Assembly: GCF_017302985.1 (NCBI RefSeq)
Contig: NZ_JAFIMU010000005.1
Location: 33,762-97,761 of the forward strand
Length of the DNA stretch: 64,000 nt
Source of the DNA: Corallococcus macrosporus
Lineage (GTDB): Bacteria; Myxococcota; Myxococcia; Myxococcales; Myxococcaceae
Direction of reading: 5' to 3'
Positions 40,905-50,229 of this stretch are shown here, in pieces. Positions within the stretch are counted from its first letter, which is position 1. Every line of letters begins with the position of its first letter. The position numbers were made by a program, and so were the translations under genes. The notes beneath the pieces were generated by a model that had not been told where the DNA came from, searched no databases, and worked only from the letters and a program-made list of their open reading frames with translations.

Positions 40905-43644
40905 AGCGGGCCAGCGCGTCCAGCAGCGCGTCCGCCATGTGCAAGGCATTGGGCCGCCACGGGGCGGTGAAGCGCGCGTCCATGCTCGTCTGGCGGATGG
41001 TGGACAGCCACTCGTGCACCACCCGCTCGGAATAGCCCGCGCTGCGCGCCGCCTCGTGCAGCAGGGAGTATTCGCGCAGGAGGAAGGTGGAGAACGTGAC
41101 GGGGTCGTCCGCGCCCACGGCGATGGGCACCGGCGGCGGCGCGTCCTCTTCCGCGCGCGGTGGATTGAGCCGCAGGATGGGATGGTTGCGCAAATCCAGC
41201 AGGTTGCCGATGAGCAGGTTGCTGGACGGGTTCACCTCCACCACCGTCCCGCGCGCGCCCACGTACCGGCGCATCGCGTCCTGGACCGACCGCAGCGCGC
41301 CCACCTCCGACGCATCCAGGGGGATGTCCACCAGCTGCTGCCCGCGCTTGAACACGCGCTCGTCCTCCCGGTACGCCACGAGGAGGCCGCGGACGTGCTC
41401 GGCGTTGAGGACCCGGCTCCAGTTCAGCCGGTGGAAGGTTCGGCTGAAGGCATCCAGCCCCACACCGCCCTCCTCGCGCGCCAGCGGTGGGCACCAGAGG
41501 TTGTGCAGCACGTGGTGCGCTTCGGCCAGCACGTGTGGCGCGACGCAGTCTCCGAAGACGGACTCGGACAGCTCGCGCAGCTGGTTCTCCACCCGCTGCG
41601 TCCGTCCGGGTGGCGCCTCCGCGGCCAGCGCTGGCGGCAGCCGGTAGTCGCCGTACAGCCGCCACTCGAAGACCAGGTCCCACAGCCGGTCCTCGGCGGG
41701 CATCATCACCGCGCCCACGGACTCCGCCCACATGCCGGGTTCCACGCCCAGCGCGGTGGCGTGTCCCAGCCGTCCTCCCGTGCGGTCCAGCAGGTAGTGC
41801 ACGCTCTCGTAGATGCGGCGCAGGCCCTCCATGAGGTGCCGGAAGTCCTCGCCCACGTGCGACGTCAGCCGGAGCGGCGGCGCGTTCCGCGACTCCCGCT
41901 TCGTCGCGGCGCGCGCGGCGCCCCACCGCACGTAGCGGTACAGCGGCGCCAGCACCCACGTGGGCACGCTCAGCTCGTCCGACGCCACGTCCAGTCCCCG
42001 CACCAGCCAGAGCGACAGCGGCACCGCTCGCAGCAGGTCCACCAGCGCCTCCACCTGCACCGACTGCGCGGCGAAGTAGTCGGAGAACCGGCCGCCCAGC
42101 CGCACCCGTCCCTCGGGCACCGGCTCCGCGTACGTCCCCATGCCGTGCGCGGGCGGCTGGCCCTGCGTCCAGTGCCGCGCCGGATCCCGCGCCTTGATCA
42201 GGTGCATCACCACGCCGAACTCCGGCGGGCGGCCTCCGACGGAGCGCTCCCCCGTGCGGCCCAGCACGCCCCGCCACGACCGCGTGAGGGAGGCCAGCTC
42301 CTCGGCGATGTTCACGGGATCATTCGCCAGGCTCGTGCGGACCTCCAGCGCGGCGATGGGTTGTTCCCCTCCGGCCACGGAGTAGGACACCTCCGCGCGC
42401 ACGGCGCGCAGGGGGCGCTTCATCAAGCCCGGCCGCCCATAGAAGCGGATGAACCACTGGAGCCCCGCGGTCAGGGGGCGCTGCACGTAGGCGCGGTAGC
42501 TGAGGCACCGCACGCGCTGGACCTGCCAGAAGAGGCGGTCGAAGTGCACGTCGTGGAGGCCCGCGTGCTCCAGGCTCGCCAGGTGCTTGAGGCCCGCGCG
42601 CACCAGCCAGCGCTCCCCTCCATTGGGGGTGCTCAGCCGGAGCCGCGACGCGATGGGGTCGCACCGCCGCCACACCTCGTCGAGCGTGCCGGGAGGATCG
42701 GACACGTTGCCGGCGGCCAGCGGATGCAGGTCCTCGTAGAGGCCGCGCAGCTCGTCCAGCGCGGGGAGGATCGCCCGGCGTCCCCGGGAGAGCGCCTCCA
42801 GCGTCCGGGAGAGCACGCGCCGCCGCTGCGGCACCCACGCCTGGGACTCCGACAGGCCCTGCACGAACTCCAGGAGCGGAGGTGTCTCGCGGCGCAGGAG
42901 TACCTCCGCGAGGACGCAGCGGGTCACCCCGGCCGCGATCAGCCAGCGCAGCATCACCTCCGCGTCATCGAAGGGCAGCCCCGGCCCCGCCAGCATGCGC
43001 GGATCCAGCCCCGGGTCGCCCACGGCGGACAGCAGCGACGCCCACAGGAGCGGGAAGTCCATGCCCGCGCCGACGTGGTGGTGGACCTCCGCCACGCCGC
43101 GGTCCAGCAGGTGGCGCACCAGCAGGGGCGGTTCGATGTCCACCCGCGTGGGAGGAGGTTCCACCGGCACGGCCGCGAGCAACAGGTCCTCCGGCATCGC
43201 GAAGGTGAGCCAGCGGTAGTGCGTCAACGCCTCCACCGCCTCCGCGCCCGTGCCCTGGAAGATGGCGGTGACGCCGGGCCGGCGCTCCAGGTGGGTGTCC
43301 GCCAGGTGCCGCAGGTAGTGGAGCATCGACACGCCCTGGCGCGGAGCCCGCCGGTTGCGGATGTGCCCCCGCGAGGGAAACCAGAACGCGTCGCGCACGG
43401 CGATGATCCGGTCCAACGACCAGCCGCTGGCGTGCTCCGACAGGGTCTTCTCGCAGTCGCGCCAGAGCTCCCGCGTGGGTCCGCCGGCCTCCGCGTCCAG
43501 CGACGGCACCAGCTCCGTCACCGCCGAGCGGAAGGCCCCCAGGCTCGTCAGCGGGAAGCAGGCCACCTCCGCGCGCACGTAGGCCTCCGGGACGCGGCGC
43601 GGGGCCAGGTTGCCCGGTGGTGGAGTCGGGCCCTCGCGGCTCAC
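40855..43644 (-). CDS. rdrB: RADAR adenosine deaminase-like protein RdrB
   Basis: The 929-aa product carries the complete metal-site pattern of the adenosine deaminase superfamily: VAEVHHHVGAG (His188 and His190), LTSHVGEDF (His596 and Glu599, the zinc ligand and the proton shuttle), RLGHATALG (His628), EVNPSSNLLIGNL (803-815) and VGADDPVTFST (Asp846-847). Between the first and second motifs there is an insertion of about 400 residues, as expected for large RdrB proteins rather than ordinary 340-aa deaminases. The start overlaps the end of the rdrA-like gene by four bases. RdrB deaminates adenosine in RNA or nucleotides once RdrA is engaged; deaminase chemistry is well supported, the RADAR assignment depends on the pair. 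Confidence 0.85.
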   Translation of the reverse strand: MSREGPTPPPGNLAPRRVPEAYVRAEVACFPLTSLGAFRSAVTELVPSLDAEAGGPTRELWRDCEKTLSEHASGWSLDRIIAVRDAFWFPSRGHIRNRRAPRQGVSMLHYLRHLADTHLERRPGVTAIFQGTGAEAVEALTHYRWLTFAMPEDLLLAAVPVEPPPTRVDIEPPLLVRHLLDRGVAEVHHHVGAGMDFPLLWASLLSAVGDPGLDPRMLAGPGLPFDDAEVMLRWLIAAGVTRCVLAEVLLRRETPPLLEFVQGLSESQAWVPQRRRVLSRTLEALSRGRRAILPALDELRGLYEDLHPLAAGNVSDPPGTLDEVWRRCDPIASRLRLSTPNGGERWLVRAGLKHLASLEHAGLHDVHFDRLFWQVQRVRCLSYRAYVQRPLTAGLQWFIRFYGRPGLMKRPLRAVRAEVSYSVAGGEQPIAALEVRTSLANDPVNIAEELASLTRSWRGVLGRTGERSVGGRPPEFGVVMHLIKARDPARHWTQGQPPAHGMGTYAEPVPEGRVRLGGRFSDYFAAQSVQVEALVDLLRAVPLSLWLVRGLDVASDELSVPTWVLAPLYRYVRWGAARAATKRESRNAPPLRLTSHVGEDFRHLMEGLRRIYESVHYLLDRTGGRLGHATALGVEPGMWAESVGAVMMPAEDRLWDLVFEWRLYGDYRLPPALAAEAPPGRTQRVENQLRELSESVFGDCVAPHVLAEAHHVLHNLWCPPLAREEGGVGLDAFSRTFHRLNWSRVLNAEHVRGLLVAYREDERVFKRGQQLVDIPLDASEVGALRSVQDAMRRYVGARGTVVEVNPSSNLLIGNLLDLRNHPILRLNPPRAEEDAPPPVPIAVGADDPVTFSTFLLREYSLLHEAARSAGYSERVVHEWLSTIRQTSMDARFTAPWRPNALHMADALLDALARFTRRAVRHPEAPAPGP

Positions 43645-46289
43645 GTGCGCTCTTCGGTGGACGGGGAGTCCCTGCGGGGCGGTATGCCCAGCACCACCGC
43701 CTCCAGCGGATCACCGTCGTGGTCCACGACCGCGAACCAGTCATCCACCACGGCGTCGAGCCAGTCGTAGTAGGTGTCCGACGCGCGCTCGCGGCCCGCG
43801 CCGGGCCCCTGACGAAGCGACTCGGCCGCGCTGGAGCGGCTCACCGCGTCGCGCACCCGCTGGTGCCGGAAGGCGACCAGCCGGGACACCTGGGTGCGCC
43901 AGTCCTTCATCAGGGTGTCCCAACCTCCCTCCGCGCGGGCCTGTCCCGGTGGCTGGCACAGCAGGCCTCGCGCATCAGGAGCGAGCGCGAGCTCCGGCAG
44001 CACCTGGAGGGGCAGCGTGGTGCGCAGCCAGACCTGCGCCGTCCAGAGCCGGTCATACCCCGCGCTTTGCTCGCGGATCCGCGTGACGAGCTCCGCCACC
44101 CCATCGCGCACCCGCTGCTCATAGGGCTCCAGCGCGGCGTCCAGCCGTGGGCTCCGCAGCGCGGACACAGCGCCCCGCTGGGTGTCTCCCCAGTCCCACC
44201 GGCCCAGCGCCAGCCCGGCCACGGAGCAGATGTTCTCCACCCACGCGGCCTGGATGAAGCGGGCGCGTGATGCGGCATCCCTTCCGTCGCTCGCGGTGAG
44301 GAACGCCTTGGAGATCCGCACGAGGAACGCGCGCCACTGCGCGGTGAGGACGGCGAACTCGATGAAGGTGTTCCAGGAGGGAGGCGTCCACCAGAAGCCG
44401 GCCTGGATGAACGGCTCTCCATGCGCGTGATCCACCCAGAGCTCGTGCATGGTCACGACCATCTCCGGGCTCATCTCCAGGGGCGTCACGTCCGCGCTCA
44501 GCACGCGGGGGCGCTCAAAGAGCATCAGCACGTCGTGCAGGACCATGAACCAGCCGGCGACGTTCGCGGGCAGGGGCGCCTCGCGGCCGGTGCCCTCCGG
44601 ATCCTCCAGCACCAGCACCACGTCGTGGAAGCGGCGCAGGTGCACCTCCGTGCCCAGCACCCAGGCGTGCGCGCCCGTCCCGTCGCCCCCCCGGGCGCGG
44701 GGCGGTCCCTGCAGGACGCCATGGAGGCTGGTGCGCTTGGAGCGGTGGATGGGCTTGCCCGTCAGGTCCAGACAGACGCGGCCCTGGTCGTCCTGCCGGA
44801 GGATGCGGTGGTGCAGCTGCTCGCTGGCCCAGGCCGGCAGGTCGCTCTCGTCGATGGCGTTGCGAAGCATCTCCGTGGCCACCCGGACCGCGGGCTCGCC
44901 CTGCTCCGGAGCGCTGGCGCCGGGGCTGGGGGCGGCGGAGCACAGGACCTCACGCCGCACGGCATGCCAGAGATCCTGCAAGGTCCGCGCGGGCAGTGTG
45001 AGGGCGAGCCGTCCCGCGTGGGTGAGGAGCAGCTCGCCCGAGTGCGCCTGCGCTTCGTGGGCCTCCGTGCCGTCGGTGCGGAGGGCTTCCTGGTAGCAGC
45101 GCGCCACGTCGGGCGTGAGCCGGCCTTCCAGGTCGAAGAGGTCGGCGAAGGAGTCCAGCACCTGGGACTCCGTCCGCTTGCCGCGCGGCAGCTTCAACTT
45201 CCGCAGGAGTGAACCCAACGGCTCTCCCTGGCCGTCCAGAGGGAAGCGCCACGCCTCGTGGGGCTCCACCGGATCCAGCGCGATGCGGTAGCTGGGAGGC
45301 AGCGCGCGGCGCAGCGTGGTGGCGGCCTGACGCCGGGCGATGGCGAGCGACTCCTCCTGGCCGTGCGAGCCGATGCCGGCCTGTCCGGAGACGATGAGCT
45401 CTCTCTGGAAGGAGCGCTCCATGAAGCGCTGGAACTCCTGATGTCCGGCGGCCAGGACGAACCAGAGGTGGCGGCTGGCCACCATGCGCGTGAGCTTCAC
45501 GATGTTGTAGAGGTGCTCGATGCTGCGGTCCACGTTGTCGATGGGCAGCACGAGCAGCACCTGGTCCCCGCCGGACGCGCCGAAGCGCGGCATGGACAGC
45601 GTCCGGGCCACGTCCTCCATGGCGTCGGCGAAGCGTGGCTGGAAGTTGGCGTAGATCTCCGACGCGCGGATCTGCTGCTCCGCGCGCACGCGGGCATCGG
45701 TGGTGGACGGGATGTCCTCCCACATGAACGACGCGTCGCGGATGAGGTGATCCAGCTTCCCCCACGTCTCCTCCGCGCCCTCCTCCAGGATGGAGGTGGC
45801 CCACCTGCCGGACTCCCCGCGCGAGCCCTTCGCGTGGCGGGGATGGTCCAGCGCGGCCCGCACGCGGACCAGCAGCGTGGCCAGCAGGTTGGCCTGGGAT
45901 GGGACGGGCTCCAGGTCCAGCGGCTCCAACCAGAGGATGCGCCGTTCGAGCCGTTCGAGCGTCCGTGACAGCGCGGCCACCTCGGGGCCGCCCGGTCCAC
46001 CGACGAAACGCTTCCAGTCCTGCAGCGCCTGCACGGCGCTGAGCAGGAGCGTGGTCTTCCCGCAGCCCCGGGCGCCGGAGACCAGCAGGCTGGTGGAGAG
46101 GTGTTCGGTGCTGGTGCCCGCCGCGTTGGCGCCGTCCTCGCAGGCGGCCTCCAGCCAGGAGAACAGCTCCCGGAGGCCCCGCTGGGTGGGGGTCAGCAGC
46201 TCGGCCCACGCGAAGGCCCGCGCCTCCGGGAGGGGGGTGGGCAGGTACGGCGTTCCCGCCTCCGGGGCATCTTTCGGGATCGTGGCCAT
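43641..46289 (-). CDS. rdrA: RADAR ATPase RdrA
   Basis: The 882-aa protein is a P-loop NTPase with Walker A SGARGCGKTTLLL (about residues 71-83), Walker B VLLVLPIDNVD (244-254) and a sensor-like LWFVLAAGHQEF (275-286). The C-terminal 500 residues are helical and have no motif I recognise. There are no membrane segments. Together with the overlapping adenosine-deaminase gene it makes the two-gene core of RADAR, in which the ATPase ring senses phage infection and helps direct the deaminase. Length and order (ATPase first, then deaminase) fit. ATG 46289 has only a weak Shine-Dalgarno. An unknown gene ends 88 nt upstream in the same direction. Confidence 0.82.
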   Translation of the reverse strand: MATIPKDAPEAGTPYLPTPLPEARAFAWAELLTPTQRGLRELFSWLEAACEDGANAAGTSTEHLSTSLLVSGARGCGKTTLLLSAVQALQDWKRFVGGPGGPEVAALSRTLERLERRILWLEPLDLEPVPSQANLLATLLVRVRAALDHPRHAKGSRGESGRWATSILEEGAEETWGKLDHLIRDASFMWEDIPSTTDARVRAEQQIRASEIYANFQPRFADAMEDVARTLSMPRFGASGGDQVLLVLPIDNVDRSIEHLYNIVKLTRMVASRHLWFVLAAGHQEFQRFMERSFQRELIVSGQAGIGSHGQEESLAIARRQAATTLRRALPPSYRIALDPVEPHEAWRFPLDGQGEPLGSLLRKLKLPRGKRTESQVLDSFADLFDLEGRLTPDVARCYQEALRTDGTEAHEAQAHSGELLLTHAGRLALTLPARTLQDLWHAVRREVLCSAAPSPGASAPEQGEPAVRVATEMLRNAIDESDLPAWASEQLHHRILRQDDQGRVCLDLTGKPIHRSKRTSLHGVLQGPPRARGGDGTGAHAWVLGTEVHLRRFHDVVLVLEDPEGTGREAPLPANVAGWFMVLHDVLMLFERPRVLSADVTPLEMSPEMVVTMHELWVDHAHGEPFIQAGFWWTPPSWNTFIEFAVLTAQWRAFLVRISKAFLTASDGRDAASRARFIQAAWVENICSVAGLALGRWDWGDTQRGAVSALRSPRLDAALEPYEQRVRDGVAELVTRIREQSAGYDRLWTAQVWLRTTLPLQVLPELALAPDARGLLCQPPGQARAEGGWDTLMKDWRTQVSRLVAFRHQRVRDAVSRSSAAESLRQGPGAGRERASDTYYDWLDAVVDDWFAVVDHDGDPLEAVVLGIPPRRDSPSTEERT

Positions 46290-46377
46290 GGCCCCGGAGG
46301 ATGGGTGGGGGACACGGCCCTGCGAATCACCCTGGAGTCAGGTGCGGTGTCGCATGGTGGAAGCAGGGTGGTGGCTC

Positions 46378-47130
46378 TCAGGCCCAGTCGCCGGAACGAT
46401 GGCTGGTCTGTCTTCTATCATGGGGGGTTTCATGTCGCCCCTCGCCTCGGCCAATGCACCACGCAAAGCAACTATACTCCGGCAAGCAGGTGGACATGAA
46501 CGTCCGCGCCAGGCTCCAAGCCGTGGGAATATATTCGCCTGATTCCAATGGCTCGTCCTGGCGCGCACAGAGAACACTGGCCTGGCGCTCGACGTCGGTT
46601 CTCTCAACGAAGCCAGTAACGCCATCACCCAGCAGCCATGTGCGCGGAAGGGTAGTGACCCCGAGAACTCCATCCAACCCAAGCTTGCGCAACATTTCTC
46701 CGATATGGCGAAAAACATCGGGATGTCTGGCGACACGCCGATATGCCCCAATTGCTCCGGCATCACAGGAGTATTCCAGCGGAGCATCAAAGGGCTCATC
46801 CAGACTGCACGCCGACAATGCCCACCTCGCCGGCACAAACTCAACTGCCGCAGCGCGGTTCATGGGGGTCACTGAAGTCGTGAGCGCCCTTTGCCCTGAC
46901 GACAGCACATCAGGGGTTTCAAGCATGAACTCCTCGGTGCCCACCTCATGATGCCGATGCAGCAAAAGGAGACCCAAATCACCATCAACACCGTGCGTGG
47001 CCGCGATATGCCTTGCGTGCTCAAAGGCCACCGAGAAGCACTGCCAGTTCCCTACCAGAAGGTCAAAAGCATCCCCAACCACAGGAAGTGACCTGTAGAC
47101 ATGCCTGTCAAACCCCTCTGGACGACTCAT
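46378..47130 (-). CDS. Unknown protein upstream of rdrA
   Basis: ATG 47130 follows a good Shine-Dalgarno (AAGGGAG); the frame opens 79 codons earlier, but those residues look random. The 250-aa protein has no signal peptide or membrane helix. Visible features are FDRHVYRSLPVVGDAFDLL at the N-terminus, DLGLLLLHRHHEVG, and a basic, His/Arg-rich C-terminus (RHETPHDRRQTSHRSGDW). I do not recognise a family. Its base composition is visibly less GC-rich than the flanking genes, consistent with recent acquisition. It reads in the same direction as rdrA with an 88-nt gap and could be first in that operon, or an unrelated gene in the same island. Confidence 0.6.
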   Translation of the reverse strand: MSRPEGFDRHVYRSLPVVGDAFDLLVGNWQCFSVAFEHARHIAATHGVDGDLGLLLLHRHHEVGTEEFMLETPDVLSSGQRALTTSVTPMNRAAAVEFVPARWALSACSLDEPFDAPLEYSCDAGAIGAYRRVARHPDVFRHIGEMLRKLGLDGVLGVTTLPRTWLLGDGVTGFVERTDVERQASVLCARQDEPLESGEYIPTAWSLARTFMSTCLPEYSCFAWCIGRGEGRHETPHDRRQTSHRSGDWA

Positions 47131-47421
47131 CTCGACTCCCTTCAACGACAACGCTGAACACGAGCATCGACATGCGCAAACCGCCTCAGGAGCAACCACC
47201 CGGCCAGCCGTAGGCATATGCCCGGCTGACGTGGCTGACCGAAGTGTCGCCACGTGGCTTCGCCTGCGCGCGGGAATACCGACGCGAGCCCTGCCGCGCC
47301 AGGGAGACGGAGCGAGCACCCGTCCGGACAGGACTTGCCAGCCGCCCCACGACTCATGAGCTTTCATCGAATCGAGGCGCGCTGCTTCACGGCTGCTCGC
47401 GCGCTCTCATGGGGTGAGGCC

Positions 47422-47616
47422 ATGCCGAGTTCGAATTATTGGTTGTCGTTGGCCGCTCAATTGTCCAGGCGGGGGGCCTCTCCGTCACTGACGGGCTTCG
47501 CCATGCAACACGCCGAGGAGCGCGCGAAGGAGGAAGCCGAGGCGCGCAAGCAACAGGCGGAGTTCTTCCGCGCCCAGGACAGGAAGCGGCGGGAGTCGGC
47601 GAAGAAGCCAAAGTAG
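47422..47616 (+). CDS. Small hypothetical protein, charged
   Basis: ATG 47422, after GGTGAGG, opens a 64-aa frame. A mixed N-terminus (SSNYWLSLAAQLSRRG) leads to a charged helix, HAEERAKEEAEARKQQAEFF, and a Lys-rich end (KRRESAKKPK). Codon use is acceptable and the ribosome site is good, but it may not be real. The 290 nt before it (47131-47421), between divergent genes, hold no feature I can support. Confidence 0.4.
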   Translation: MPSSNYWLSLAAQLSRRGASPSLTGFAMQHAEERAKEEAEARKQQAEFFRAQDRKRRESAKKPK

Positions 47617-47756
47617 CGCGGAGGAGGAGTGCTCCTCCAGCGCCGCGTTGGCCCGCCGCTGCTGCGCCTCGCGCTCACGCTGGAACCGCTAGTCGGTCAG
47701 GGGGCACGGGTGCGAGCCGGTTCTGTGGACATCCACGGTGTGGTGGACGGAGCACC

Positions 47757-48119
47757 CTACGGGTCGTAGCAGGGACCGGTCTGACGCACTTCGACGGTGG
47801 ACCACTCCGCGGCGGGGCACTGCGTGGCCAGTTCCACCGCCTCCTCGCGCGTCTTCACGTCGATGAGGAAGAAGCCGCCGATGATCTCCTTGGACTCCGT
47901 GAACGGCCCGTCCTTGAAGCTCAGTTTCCCTTCGCGCCGCTCCACCCGGATGCCCTCTTCATCCGAACGCAAGGAGTCCGCCGCCATGAGGATGCCGCGC
48001 TCCTGGAGCATCGCCCCGAAGCCCAACATCCGCTTCATCCGGTCCTCCGAGACGCGCTTCTCTTCCGCCGTCTGGGATTTCCCCCCCATGGTCTGCCTCA
48101 CCACCAGCATGTACGACAT
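47757..48119 (-). CDS. YCII-related (DGPF) protein
   Basis: The 120-aa product has the YCII/DGPF family core: MSYMLVVRQT at the start, the segment SFKDGPFTESKEIIGGFFLIDV with its DGPFTE signature, and ATQCPAAEWSTVEVRQ. The start ATG 48119 follows AAGGAG at six bases; a longer frame to 48173 is rejected. Such proteins are small alpha-beta barrels near sigma factors or hydrolases, with no certain reaction. No ECF sigma gene accompanies it here. It is divergent from the adaptor gene at 48305, and the 185 nt between them show no clear promoter. Confidence 0.8.
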   Translation of the reverse strand: MSYMLVVRQTMGGKSQTAEEKRVSEDRMKRMLGFGAMLQERGILMAADSLRSDEEGIRVERREGKLSFKDGPFTESKEIIGGFFLIDVKTREEAVELATQCPAAEWSTVEVRQTGPCYDP

Positions 48120-48304
48120 GGTCTGCTCCTTGTTGGGGCGCAGCCTATGCCATGGGTCCGACGCGGCCACCACATGGAGGCGCGGCCTTCGAGGGCCGCG
48201 CGGTAGCGGGGGCGCGGCGGCGAGCGGCGCCCCGCTCGTGGCACCTCGCGTCCCACCGCCCTACCCTCACCTTCGAAGGCCCGGGGTCCTGGCCGGGAGG
48301 AGCC

Positions 48305-49543
48305 GTGACCGACGCACCGTCACAGACGGCATTGAGCGCCCTGCGCATCGACCGCTCCGCCGCTCCCATGAGGCGACGGCGCTGGCTGCGCTGGCTCATC
48401 CCCGCGGCGCTCCTGCTCGCGGGGGTCCTTGCAATCGCGGGCGCGGTGGCACGCCGCCCGCCCACCGTGCGCGTCGCGGAGGTGCGCGAGCCGCTCCCCG
48501 GGGAGCAGCAGACGGAGCTGTCCGCCTCCGGCTATGTGGACTCGCGGCGCCGCTCGGTCATCGCGCCGCTCATCGCCGGCCAGCTCGTGGAGGTCTCCGT
48601 GGAGGAGGGAGAGCCCGTGCGGCGGGGGCAGGTGATTGCACGGCTGGATGACCGGGACGCCCGCGTGGTGCTGGACCGCGCGGAGGCGGAGGTGCAGGCC
48701 GCCGGGGCGCGGCTCGCCGCCTCCGAGGCCCAGGCCGTCAACGCCGATCGCACCACCGAGCGCACGCGCAACCTCGCGCGGCAGGGCGCCGTCGCGCGGG
48801 CCCAGTTGCTCGACGTGGAGACCGCGGGCCGCGCCACGCGGGAGTCCCTCAACCTGGCCCGGGCGCAGCTGGCCGTCGCCCGCCGGGCACGCGAGGCGGC
48901 CCGCCTCCAGCTCGCGCACACCGTGGTGCGAGCGCCGTTCGACGGCACCGTGTCGAAGAAGCTCGCGAACGAGGGCGCGGTGCTCGCGCCGGCCGCCCTC
49001 ACGGGCACCAACCTGGGCGGCATCGTCGAGTTGGTGGACCTCCAGGCCCTGGAGGTGGAAGCCGAGGTCAGCGAGGAGCAGCTGTCGCGCATCCGCACCG
49101 GCCAGCCCGCGCTCATCTTCCTGGACGCCCTGCCCGAGCGCGCCTTCCCCGGCCAGGTGGCCACGGTGCGCCCCGCCATCGACCGCTCCAAGGCCACCGC
49201 CACCGTGCTGGTGCGCTTCCAGTCCGTCCCCCGGGGCGCCCTGCCGGACATGGGCGCCAAGGTTTCCTTCCTGCGCCAGCCGCTGCCACCGGACGCGCTG
49301 GACGCCCACGGCCAGCCCCCGCGCGTGCCCGCCAGCGCGGTGGTGCACGACAGCGGGGGCGACGCCGTGTGGGTGGTGAAGGACGGGCGGCTCGCGCGCC
49401 AGCCGGTGCGCGTGGCCGGGCGCGTGGGTGAGGAGGTGTCCCTCGCGCAGGGGCCGCGCGCGGGCACCCAGGTGGTGGTGGCCCCGGACCCGAAGCGCCT
49501 TCGCGACGGCCGGCGCGTGAAGGTGGAGACGGGGGGCGGATGA
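48305..49543 (+). CDS. Periplasmic adaptor of a MacAB-like ABC exporter
   Basis: GTG 48305 follows GGAGGAG closely. The 412-aa protein has one N-terminal membrane anchor (WLIPAALLLAGVLAIAGAV), lipoyl halves (SVIAPLIAGQLVEVSVEEGE and VVRAPFDGTVSKKLANEGA) around an Arg/Ala-rich coiled coil, and a beta-barrel region with SEEQLSRIRTGQPALIFLD. It is an HlyD/MacA family adaptor and overlaps the ABC ATPase gene by four bases (ATGA). With the ATPase and two permeases it should form an efflux or lipoprotein/peptide release system. No TolC gene is part of this operon. Confidence 0.88.
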   Translation: MTDAPSQTALSALRIDRSAAPMRRRRWLRWLIPAALLLAGVLAIAGAVARRPPTVRVAEVREPLPGEQQTELSASGYVDSRRRSVIAPLIAGQLVEVSVEEGEPVRRGQVIARLDDRDARVVLDRAEAEVQAAGARLAASEAQAVNADRTTERTRNLARQGAVARAQLLDVETAGRATRESLNLARAQLAVARRAREAARLQLAHTVVRAPFDGTVSKKLANEGAVLAPAALTGTNLGGIVELVDLQALEVEAEVSEEQLSRIRTGQPALIFLDALPERAFPGQVATVRPAIDRSKATATVLVRFQSVPRGALPDMGAKVSFLRQPLPPDALDAHGQPPRVPASAVVHDSGGDAVWVVKDGRLARQPVRVAGRVGEEVSLAQGPRAGTQVVVAPDPKRLRDGRRVKVETGGG

Positions 49544-50229
49544 GCCAGGACGCGCGGCCAGTCCCCATGGTGCGCCTCCAGGGCGTGTCCAAGACGTACC
49601 GGCGCGGCACGGTGGAGGTGCCCGTGCTGGCGGCGGTGGACCTGACCATCGACACCGGCGCCTTCGAGGCCTTCATGGGCCCGTCCGGCTCCGGCAAGTC
49701 CACGCTGCTCAACCTCATCTCCGGATTGGACAAGCCCACCACCGGCACCGCCGAGGTGGCCGGCCGCGACCTGGCACAGATGGACGACCGCGAGCTGAGC
49801 GACTGGCGCGCCGCCCACGTGGGCTTCGTCTTCCAGCTGTACAACCTCATCCCCGTGCTCACCGCGGCGGAGAACGTGGAGCTGCCGCTGCTGCTCACGC
49901 CGCTGACGCGCGGGGAGCGGCGCCGGCACGTGGCCGCCGCGCTGGAGCTCGTGGGCCTGCCCCACCGCGTGGGCCACCGCCCGCCGCAGCTCTCCGGCGG
50001 TGAGCAGCAGCGGGTGGCCATCGCCCGCGCCATCGTGTCCGACCCGGACCTCATCATCGCGGACGAGCCCACGGGGGACCTGGACCGCAAGGCCGCGGAG
50101 GCCGTGCTGGACCTCTTCGGCGTGCTCCACCGCGAGCTGCACAAGACGCTCGTCATGGTGACGCACGACCCGCACGCCGCGGAGCGCGCCGGGCGCGTGC
50201 ACCACCTGGACAAGGGGGTGCTCCAGTGA
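49540..50229 (+). CDS. ABC transporter ATP-binding protein (MacB/LolD-like)
   Basis: The 229-aa ATPase has every ABC element: Walker A GPSGSGKSTLLNLISGL, Q-loop FVFQLYNLIPVL, signature LSGGEQQRVAIARAIV, Walker B LIIADEPTGDLD and the switch His in VMVTHDPH. The D/E-rich segment QMDDRELSDWRAAHVGFVFQ is typical of the LolD/MacB/SalX branch. It is coupled by four-base overlaps with both neighbours, so it powers the two FtsX-type permeases that follow. Confidence 0.93.
   Translation: MSQDARPVPMVRLQGVSKTYRRGTVEVPVLAAVDLTIDTGAFEAFMGPSGSGKSTLLNLISGLDKPTTGTAEVAGRDLAQMDDRELSDWRAAHVGFVFQLYNLIPVLTAAENVELPLLLTPLTRGERRRHVAAALELVGLPHRVGHRPPQLSGGEQQRVAIARAIVSDPDLIIADEPTGDLDRKAAEAVLDLFGVLHRELHKTLVMVTHDPHAAERAGRVHHLDKGVLQ

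Noticed and set aside
40882..43770. 962-aa plus-strand ORF opposite rdrB
   Set aside because: Shadow; the minus-strand protein carries all deaminase motifs and the plus-strand product is compositionally biased (Gln/His/Arg/Ala).
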